Source of the DNA: Carettochelys insculpta
Lineage: Eukaryota > Chordata > Testudines > Carettochelyidae
Direction: 5' to 3'
Assembly (NCBI RefSeq): GCF_033958435.1
Contig: NC_134137.1
Span: 107,766,501-107,830,500, forward strand
DNA: 64,000 nt
In this document: in pieces, positions 56,139-64,000 of the stretch
How the letters are laid out: the number at the start of each line of letters is the position of its first letter
How positions within the stretch are numbered: the stretch's first letter is position 1
Notes under the pieces: model-generated
What the model was told of the DNA's origin: nothing
What the model saw: only the letters and a program-made list of their open reading frames with translations
The model's database searches: none
Made by a program: the position numbers and the translations under genes

Positions 56139-57605
56139 GTCCTCTTCAGGCTTTGAAAAATGTGAGTCCTGCCCAGAGGCGATTAAGGAGAGACAGGGAG
56201 ATGCGGCTTAAAATGCTGCTTTGGATAAGGCCCTCCAGCCAGATGTGCCGGAGCGGCTGCAGCAGGAGGGACCCTCCGGGGCCCATAAAAGGAAAGCTGC
56301 CTCCCTCACTCCATCAGGCAGAAACGGAGGAAAGTCTCCCCAGCCCGATCCCTGCCGGCAACAATAGCGAGCGGGACAGGAGGAGCGAGCAGCCCCCAGC
56401 CGCAGCAACAGCTGATCGGCGGCGGCACGGAAAGCCACGTGGAAGCGGCTCAGCCTCTGATAATCAGCCAGCCGACCCGCACCGCAGGCAGGGCGGCGGC
56501 TAAACAAGCGCCAGTACCGGCGGCACCGCAGGCAGCGGCACCGACCCCTGGGGAACCGGCGGTGCAGAGCACGCAGGCACGTAGCCTGCAGGCACCGGAG
56601 CACACCGCACCTGCGGCACCGCCCTCAAGGGTGCTGAGCTCGGTGCACACGGGGCCGGGATCCCCTGTAAGTCAGGGGGCGGAGTTACCTCCTCAAGGGA
56701 GGGGGAAGGCTGCACACAAGAGGAGGTGTTGCAGCCCCTCTCCGGACAGGGCTGTGGAGCTGCTTTCTCACAGCCCTCCGCTTATGTTACAGACTCCAAC
56801 CAGAAGGCAGGGGTCCCCCCTAGCCTACCCGGAGTCCCCTTCTCCATTTTTTGCAACCAGCCTCACCCTGGCTGGGAACACCTTCACCCTTCCTGGGGTT
56901 TGAACCGCTGGACTATTATGCGAAATTGCTCTCTCCAGCCCTCCCCCAGACGCAGAGGGTATGCACCAAGGGAGTGGTCTAGGTCACCTTCCCAAGAACA
57001 GTGCCTATACTGCCATGGTCGCCCCTACCACGCGGGGCATAGACACCATCGGCTATCTACCAGGGAAAGATCCCCACAAACGATCTCGTACCCCCGAGGG
57101 CAATTGCGACCGGGGACAGAGACTCAAGCATCTCAGGGGGGACTGGTTATGGAACCCCGAGATTTTCCCTCGCAAACCTCTAGTTTCAGGGTGTACCGTC
57201 ACCAGCAGGAACCGGAAGGGTCCACAGAGACGTATCCCAGTGGTTCCTCGCTCTCCTCCCCGGATGAGGCTACGGCCCCGGGGGACGTCCATCCTCCGGA
57301 CAATCTCAAACAGTTCCAAGAGCTGTTTTACGAGGGTGGCCTTCACGCAAGGCATCCAGACAGCTAAGGTGCAAGAGAAACACCATAAGCTCCTCAAAAA
57401 TCTGAGACCTCCGGACTCCTCCAAAATAGCAATACCGCTTAATGACGCAATTTTGGAGTCTGCCACTACGATATGGCAGACTCCTGTGACTATTCCGCCT
57501 GTCCACAAGAGAGCAAAAAAAAAAAAAAAAAAAAACTTCGTGCCGACAAAGGGCACGGAGTTCCTGTTCAGCCACCCACAACCAAATTCCTTGGTGGTGG
57601 AGTAG
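56139..57605 (+). pseudogene. Inner DIRS gag-like region, broken
   Basis: Starts at about MSSSGFEKCESCPEAIKERQ (56139) and then passes through several frames (56439-56903, 56726-57367, 56961-57605) because of stops and frameshifts. Late blocks are PPDNLKQFQELF (57292), SSKIAIPLNDAILE (57418), and, after an A-run at 57513-57534, FVPTKGTEFLFSHPQPNSLV. The same late blocks (EDDLKQFQELF, FVPAKDMDFLFAQPQPNSLV) appear in the outer DIRS at 62175 and 62409, which confirms that both are gag of one family. The function in the element is presumed to be structural. Confidence 0.7.
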
Positions 57606-58169
57606 TCGCAATGTGGGGGAACAGACAAACATGCCAAAAAGCTAGAGCTGTTGGGCAGAAAGGTCTACTCCTCCTCCACTCTACTGTTGCGAATGGCAAA
57701 TTACGCAGTGCATCTAGCGAACCATAATTTCGATAACCACATTAGGTTAGCCTCCCTCATGGACTCGCTTCCAGAGGGCAAGAAACCAGTGCTCAAGGCC
57801 ATCATGCGAGAAGGCTATGCGGCCTCGAGGACGGGAGTTCAGATCGCCCTGGATGTTGCGGACTCAGCAACAGCGTCCCCAGTACCACAGGGGTTACGAG
57901 CAAGGGCGACATCAACAGCACCAGCAGTACAGAACTCCCAGGCGTCGTTCCCAACACAGCCGTGCGTCCTCGGGGCAGGGCCAAAGGCCACAAGTTTGAC
58001 ACACAGATCCAGGGCTGCGCCATCGCTACCGTCGCAAGGTCATCCGAAGCGGTTATTCCACCATCGCCTCCGACCATTCTATAACCAGTGGCGAAGGATC
58101 ACCACAGACAAATGGGTGCTGGAGATCATAGCCACGGGGTACGCCATCCCCTTCCAGTCGCTCCCACCG

Positions 58170-59500
58170 CCATGACCTCCACCCAGGCCCCACCTCCAGG
58201 AGGCCTCCCACGTGGCGAGGCTCAAGCAGGAGGTAGACCATCTCATGCTCATAGGGGCAGTGAAAAGAATGCCGGAGCAACTGCAAGGGAGAGGGTTCTA
58301 CTCCAGGTACTTCCTCACGGGGAAAAGACAGGAGGCGGGAGGTCCATCTTAGATTTTCGAGGCCTCAACCGGTACCTGCGCAAGCAACGCTTTCGGATGA
58401 TCACAATCGCCTCCATCCTTACGGCACTAGACGATGGAGATTGGTTCGCAGCCCTCAACTTATAAGACGCGTATTTTCACATAACTATTCATCCGGCTCA
58501 CCTACGATTCCTCTGGTTTCTCATGGTAGGCAAAGAACATTTTCAATACAAGGTCCTACCGTTTGGACTCTCCTCGGCCCCCAGAGTCTTCACCAAGCCC
58601 TTGGCAGTGGTGTCAGCCTACCTGCACAGACAGGGGGTATTTATATTCCAGTATCCGGATGACTGCCTACTCAAAGGGGCCTCGAAGGAGGTACTACGCA
58701 TAATATGCGTCACAACAGGCACGTTCTCTCGCTTGGCCTGGTTATCAATCTGACAAAATGAAAGATAGACCCCACGCAGGACATAGAGTTCGTAGGGGCA
58801 CACATAAATTCTATTACAGCGAGGGCGTATCTACCAGAGACTCCCTTTTGGGCCGTCGGCTCCCTCGTGCAAGTCTTCACCTTCAGCCCTACGGTGCTGG
58901 TTCTAACGTGCTTACAGCTGCTGGGCCACATGGCAGCAGCGGCGTTCGTACAACAGAACACCAGGTTACACATGCTCAGCATGCAGCACTGGCTGGCGAG
59001 CGTATACAACCCAGCAGCACACACTGTTCACAGGGTGGCGTCGCCCACAACAGAGGTGCGCAAATCCCTGCAATGGTGGGTAAACCCCGAAAACCTGCTA
59101 ACAGGGGTACCCTTCCACCAACCACACATACTGGTTTTTTCTTACTACAGACGCCTCCCTCATAGGGTGGGGAGCACACATGGGCGAAGAGGTGACGCAA
59201 GGGCTGTGGTCCTCCACGGAGCAGTCACTGCACACAAATATACTGGAGCTCAGAGCAGTGTTCAATGCCTGCAGACACTTTCGAGACCATATAAAAGGCA
59301 ATGTAGTCGGGATCAGTATAGACAATACCTCCACCATGTTTTATATAAATCGGCAAGGAGGAGCTCGGTCCCGTGCCTTATGTGCAGAAGCAGTCCAGTC
59401 GTGAAACTGCTGCATCGCCAACAATATAACCTTGAAAGCCTCGTACTTCCCAGGCGCTCACAATGTGAAGGCAGACCAGCTGAGCACGCGTTTCGCACTC
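58170..59500 (+). pseudogene. Inner DIRS reverse transcriptase / RNase H, broken
   Basis: RT blocks read GGGRSILDFRGLNRYLRK (about 58330), ITIASILTALDDGDWFAALN, a stop codon where the family has an amino acid before DAYFHITIHPAHLRFLWF, and YKVLPFGLSSAPRVFTK. The catalytic box is FQYPDDCLLKG (about 58647); the outer element family and most DIRS RTs have YLDD. RNase H follows with the partial TDASLIGWGAH (about 59150), LELRAVFNACRHFRDHI, and ISIDNTSTMFYINRQGG. At least three frameshifts separate these pieces. The order and spacing match DIRS-type elements. Confidence 0.82.
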
Positions 59501-59889
59501 ACGCACGAGTGGCAGATCCGTCCCGATCTGCTGCAACCGATTTTTTTCATGCATGGGGTTTTTTCCCCAGATAGACCTGTTTGCTACTCAGCACAACAAG
59601 AAGTGCCCACGATTCTGCTCCAGGGCAGGACTGGGATGGGGGTCCCTGAGGGACGCCTTCGCGATCTCATGGAGGGGCCCCCTGCTTTACGCTTTCCCTC
59701 CCACAGTGCTCATCCACACAGTGTTGCAGAAAGCCAGGAGGGAAGGAGCCTGAATGATCCCGATAGTCCCAACATGGGATCGACAGCAATGGTTCCCCCT
59801 ACTCCTGCGCATGTCGGACCGGCCACCGATGCCCCTTCCGGTGGCGCCGGATCTGCTCACGCAAGCCCAGGGGTCCATAGTGCATCCGC

Positions 59890-60915
59890 ACCCCCAAGGC
59901 CTGCGACTACAAACATGGTTGATCCATGGCTCAGCTCCCTAGAGAGCACATGTACGGAGGAAATGCAGCACGCCCTAGAAAGTAGCAGGAGGACTTCCAC
60001 CAGGAAGACCTACAAGGAGAAGTGGACTCGCTTTACGGCGTGGTGTTCTACCAAACAGCTAGCCCCCCTTTTCAGTGCCTATGGCTGTAATATTAGAGTA
60101 TTTACTGGACCTCAAGAGAGGAGGACTCTCGCTATCCTCGTTAAGGTCCACCTTGCCGCCTTTTTGGCATTCAGACACGGAGGGACAGGGCACATGGTGT
60201 TCGCCCATCCCATGGTTGCCAGGTTCCTTAAAGGGCTGGTAAACCTATACCCCCCTCGGAAACCGCTTCCACTTTCGTGGAACTTGGACCTGGTGCTTAA
60301 TGCGAAAAGGGGACCACCGTTCGAGCCTTTGGCCACGGTTTCCCTCTGCCTCCTTATGATAAAGACGATCTTTCTTCTCGCAATCACGTCAGCTCGCAGG
60401 GTGAGCGAGCTTGCGGCAGTTATGGCAATGCCACCCTGCGCTGTTTTTTCCAAGGAGGTGGTAACCATACGGCTGCATCCAGCCTTTGTTCCTAAAGTTT
60501 CTTTCTGAGTTTCATACTAACGAACCTATTGTTTACCCTCGTTTTATCCAAAGCCTCATAACTCTAACAAAGAGGTGCGCCTACACCTCCTGGACGTGAG
60601 GAGGCGCTAGCTTTCTATATAGACAGGACCAAGTCCTTCCAGAGAACGGATAGACTCCTAGTCTCTATCGCTCCCAAATCAAAAGGAGAATGTCTCTCTT
60701 CGCAGAGAATCTCGAAGCACATCGTATCTTGCATAAAAATGTGCTACAAACTCAAAAAGACTCCTTTCCTGGCCATGCCCAGGGCTCATTCCACTAGGGC
60801 GGTGGCAGCATCAACAGCCCTTTTTCAAGGGCGTTGCGCTAAAAGACATTTGCAGAGTGGCGACCTGGTCATCCTGTGACACCTTCGCCAAACATTACGC
60901 CCTTCACAGGGTATT
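59890..60915 (+). pseudogene. Inner DIRS tyrosine recombinase, broken
   Basis: The frame ending at 60508 contains the N-terminal SAM-like segment (SSRRTSTRKTYKEKWTRFTA) and, at about 60380, ITSARRVSEL with the first catalytic Arg. After a frameshift come RAHSTRAVAAS (HxxR box, about 60780) and KDICRVATWSSCDTFAKHYA, with the presumed nucleophile Tyr at about 60897. All four catalytic positions can be seen but not in one open frame. This enzyme inserts the circular DNA copy and separates DIRS from LTR elements. Confidence 0.8.
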
Positions 60916-61017
60916 CCAAGAGGATACCCGTCTTCGACAGCGGTCCTCTCGGGGACAAGCTGCACATAATCCGATTACCCACCTCCTATCTTGGGTTACT
61001 GCTGGGTAGTCACCTAA

Positions 61018-61112
61018 TGTGGAGCACCCACGGGGACACTCGAAGAAGAAAGAAAGGTTACTCACCGTAGTAACGGTGGTTCTTCGAGATGTGTCCCCGT
61101 GGGTGCTCCACT
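61018..61112. repeat. DIRS internal complementary region
   Basis: The first half GTGGAGCACCCACGGGGACA, then CTCGAAGAAGAA, is the reverse complement of the left terminus at 55648. The second half, AGAAAGGTTACTCACCGTAG, through GGTTCTTCGAGATGTGTCC, is the reverse complement of the right terminus ending at 61379. The two halves join directly, as predicted by the DIRS model in which the region templates the joining of the two ends. Confidence 0.88.
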
Positions 61113-61180
61113 ACCCGCCCATCCTCCCCGCTCCGGATCTCTGTGTAGTGTTTTGCAGGAGCATCCGAGGCGGTTGGTCA

Positions 61181-61379
61181 AGGAACTGGCGGGGACCGGA
61201 TCGCGCACGTGGCCGGGAGCGCGCGGGGGAGTGGCGCGCACCGGCGCATGCGCGGTCCGGCAGAAACTGCTTGGAAGATCCGATCTGCGGCACCGGGCGA
61301 GCCCGACACCTAATGTGGAGCACCCACGGGGACACATCTCGAAGAACCACCGTTACTACGGTGAGTAACCTTTCTTTCT
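61181..61379. repeat. Right inverted terminal repeat of the inner DIRS
   Basis: Complement of the left repeat, extended at its outer end by about 35 bp (CCACCGTTACTACGGTGAG, then TAACCTTTCTTTCT) absent from the left repeat but present in the internal complementary region. Confidence 0.88.
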
Positions 61380-63848
61380 GATCATCAGTGCTGCCCAGAA
61401 ACCTCTCCTTCCCTGGTGCCATCAGTGTCTGGCACTGCAGAAAAACGCAAATCAGTGTCAGCCAGGAGAACCAAGGCAGAAGGTAAACTCACTACACTGA
61501 TTGGTGTTATTGAGGTATCAGCTTCACAGAAGCCACATATGCCTCCACCAGCAGCTCCTGTGAGCTCTCCCTCTGTGCCCGAACAACAAAACATGGCACC
61601 TACAAAAATCTTCTCATCCTGACACAAGAGCAGCAACTTGTTCACCACACTCCACAGCACAAGGACCACTGAGTTGGGAACTGATATGGGGGATATATCC
61701 AAGTTGGTTGGACCACATGGGATGCTGCTGAATGGAATGCCTGATGAAAGCTTGCTCCTATGCCCTCAGTCGCCTATACTGCTATCCTCAAGATCTGATT
61801 GCGGTAGCGGGCATAGGAGCAAGCTTTCATCAGGCATTCCATTCAGCAGCATCCCATGTGGCCCAGCCAATGTGGATGTATCCCCCACATCAGTTCCCAC
61901 CTCAGTGGGGCCCCTGGGATGCATGGAAGGGCAACTGACCACATTCTTCCTACGTCTACCATTCAAGATGCACAGCCTCTAAATCTCAACAGCAGTACAC
62001 CACCAGGCACTTATCCACAATCTGTGTGCTCCTCGCCTGCTCACCGGCCCTCAGTAATCTCTCGGGCAAGTTCTAATGAGCATGATGACTTACCTCACTC
62101 AGATTCAGAGAGCTCCTCACATGGACATAGACCCAGGAAGGATGAGGCAGCATACGAAATCTCACTTTCTCCACCAGAAGATGATCTGAAACAATTTCAA
62201 GAATTATTTTAGCTGATAGCCCAATCACAAGACATCACGTTACAAGAGGTTCAAGACAAGGAATGTAGATTATTCACAATATTGCAACCCACAGCATCCT
62301 TGAAGATAGCTTTAGCCATCAACAAAGCTATCTTTGAACCTTCAGATGCTCAGCGGCAAAATCCAGCTTCTGCTCCACCCACAAACAGCAGAGGAGACAG
62401 AAAATATTTTGTCCCTGCAAAAGACATGGACTTTCTCTTTGCTCAACCACAGCCAAACTCACTGGTGGGGGATTCTGTGACTCACAAGACTAAGAACACA
62501 CAATTTCAATCTACGCCCAATGACAAAAGAATCACAAACTGCCGGACACCTTTGGCCATAGAGTGTACTCTTCTGCTACATTCCAGTTCCACATATCAAA
62601 TTATAGAGCCTTTCTGGCCAATTACGACCATGCCAGTTACACCAAATTACAAAACCTCCCTGCCAACAAATGACTTCTTATCCAATGTATTATTAAGGTG
62701 GTTTTATCAATAGCAAAAATAGCTCACCAGGCCGCTACGGATGTTACAGACACCATGGCCAGGGCTACAGCCACAGCCATTGTGTTGTGCAGGGTCATGT
62801 GTCTACAGTGATCAGGATCCCAAGGGAACTACATGCAAGGGTGGAGGATCTCCCCTTTGACAGAAGGCAACTATTTGCTAATAATACAGACGATATCCTG
62901 CACTCAGTGAAGGATTCTCGCAAGATACTTTGTACTTTGGGGATGTAGACCCCATCCAATAAGAAATATCAATATATTCCCTACCATAAGCTTAGGGACT
63001 GTAACTATAACCACTACAGGCAGCAACAGGAGCCATGTGATAACAGGCCCAAGCAACACAGAAAAATCACTCCACCTCTCACAAACAACAAATTTGAGAT
63101 TTTGGCTGCCGGTCTGAGCGACCACCCCACAGCTCCAGTGTACTCCAAGGTCACCTTCTACCACTGCCTGAGATCATTTTACCAACAATGGGCACATATT
63201 TACCACAGTCAAATGGGTCCCAGAAATGATTAGATCAGGTTATACCATCCTCTGCACATCCATAGCCCGTATCCAATCCTCTATCCTGTCCCTTTTCAGG
63301 GACGCCCCTATTACAAGCAGAGGTGCTAAAGTTGCTCACCTTAGGGGCAACAGAACCCCTCCCCAAAGAACACTGGGCGGGGGGGAAGGGTTTCTACTCC
63401 AATTATTTCTTCACAGCCAAAAAACAGGGGGATAGAGACTGATCCTAGATCTCAGGAAACTGAACAAGTTCATTCGCAGCACAAAATTCAGAATGGTGAC
63501 CTTGGCAACCATCATACCAGCACTGGATGAAGGGGACTGGTTCTCAGCCCTTGAACTTCAAGAGGCATATTTCCATGTAACTATCCATCTGTCCCGTGGA
63601 AGATTTCTGAGATTTGTTGTGGGCCAAGATCATTATCATTACAGAGTCCTCCTCTTCAGCTTCTCTATGATCCCTAGAGTATTTTCAAAGACACTTGCCT
63701 TAGTCATGGCATTTCTCAGAAGACATAAGTTGTCATCTTCCCCTGCCTCAGTGATGGTCTAATCAAGGGCCCTATCTATCAACAGGCTACCGTCATGACA
63801 ACTTTTACTAGGGAATGGTTTTCCCAAGTTGGCCTGCTTATCAATTGT
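61380..63848 (+). mobile_element. Outer DIRS element, right segment (gag and RT remnants)
   Basis: An older and more diverged DIRS of the same kind. Gag blocks include SVSGTAEKRKSVSARRTKAE (61422), SPPEDDLKQFQELF (62169) and FVPAKDMDFLFAQPQPNSLV (62409). RT blocks include MVTLATIIPALDEGDWFSAL (63493) and ELQEAYFHVTIHLSRGRFLR, then YRVLLFSFSMIPRVFSKTLA; the catalytic box region is decayed (LSSSPASVMV frame). It breaks off at about 63848, within the part matching inner 58740-58752 (GGCCTGCTTATCAAT). Near 61733 and 61820 an inverted pair, GCATAGGAGCAAGCTTTCAT, is a small local hairpin. Confidence 0.75.
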
Positions 63849-64000
63849 GTCAGACTGCTGCCTGTAGGCTGCAGGAGCCTGCTAGAAGGCAGATATGCTG
63901 GTTGGTGGGCTAATGCTTTTCTGTTCCCTGAGTAAGCCTAATTAGGACAGCCAGCTGGGGCCTCGTTAGGAGTCAGCCACAGCTTAGTCTAATCAGCACC
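63849..64000. mobile_element. Insertion in the outer DIRS, unidentified, runs off the window
   Basis: At about 63849 the DIRS reading is lost and unrelated sequence begins, TGTCAGACTGCTGCCTG. It holds direct-repeat-like GCCTAATTAGGACAGCCAGC and CGTTAGGAGTCAGCCAC blocks. The TG start would suit an LTR, but the other end is outside the window. Confidence 0.3.

Larger units (their letters stand above)
55648..61379 (+). mobile_element. DIRS retrotransposon (inner), about 5.7 kb
   Basis: Carries the full DIRS set: inverted terminal repeats (55648-55815 and 61181-61379), gag-like, RT/RNase H and tyrosine recombinase regions, and an internal complementary region (61018-61112) matching both outer ends. 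DIRS elements copy through a circle and integrate by tyrosine recombinase, without making target duplications; none is seen here. The repeats are nearly identical to each other, but the coding region has stops, frameshifts and an A-run at 57513-57534, so the copy is inactive. It sits in UBAC2 intron 4. Confidence 0.9.

Noticed and set aside
55648..61379. LTR retrotransposon or retroviral provirus
   Set aside because: The repeats are inverted, not direct, and the integrase is a tyrosine recombinase, so it is a DIRS element.
42124..64000. UBAC2 exon 5 and GPR183
   Set aside because: Looked for and not found; no acceptor followed by the expected membrane-protein continuation, and no second GPCR reading frame.

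Overview
The window is vertebrate nuclear DNA. It has split genes with GT-AG introns, a CpG-island promoter and a dense load of CR1 LINEs, Penelope-like elements, DIRS elements, hAT and foldback DNA transposons, plus a tRNA-type SINE whose tail resembles CR1. This mix points to a turtle; the species cannot be named from the sequence alone.

Two host genes are supported. UBAC2 runs on the + strand. Its exon 1 lies in a CpG island at about 16.0-16.6 kb. Exons 2, 3 and 4 are at 37672-37799, 41052-41171 and 42017-42123, and the gene continues beyond the right edge. Joined, these exons keep one frame of 128 complete codons. GPR18, a class A GPCR with a single coding exon, lies antisense inside UBAC2 intron 4 (44225-45217, minus); a possible 5' untranslated exon sits near 50.5 kb. 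This is the same host/nested antisense arrangement as in mammals. No other host coding exon was found; the first 16 kb look intergenic.

Region by region: 0-16 kb is intergenic sequence with old CR1 fragments, three foldback MITEs, a composite MITE, a minisatellite and a Penelope RT fragment. UBAC2 intron 1 (16.4-37.7 kb) holds a pile-up: a MITE inside a near full-length CR1, which sits inside an older CR1. Downstream are a minus-strand CR1, a SINE and a hAT element. Introns 2-3 (37.8-42.0 kb) hold nested MITEs, a hAT inside a hAT, and another TIR element. Intron 4 (from 42.1 kb) holds GPR18, a MITE, several Penelope 3' ends including two hairpins, CR1 remnants and, from 55 kb to the edge, a DIRS element inserted in an older DIRS element.

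The most informative signals are in the repeats. Six foldback MITEs are flanked by six different exact 3-bp duplications, one of which restores the CR1 reading frame when the insert is removed. Two abundant short repeat families can be identified as the 3' ends of Penelope-like elements, because longer copies read into a C-terminal ORF ending in a GLNRD motif. Several of these ends are inserted as head-to-head hairpins with 9-11 bp target duplications. The DIRS element shows the diagnostic internal complementary region.
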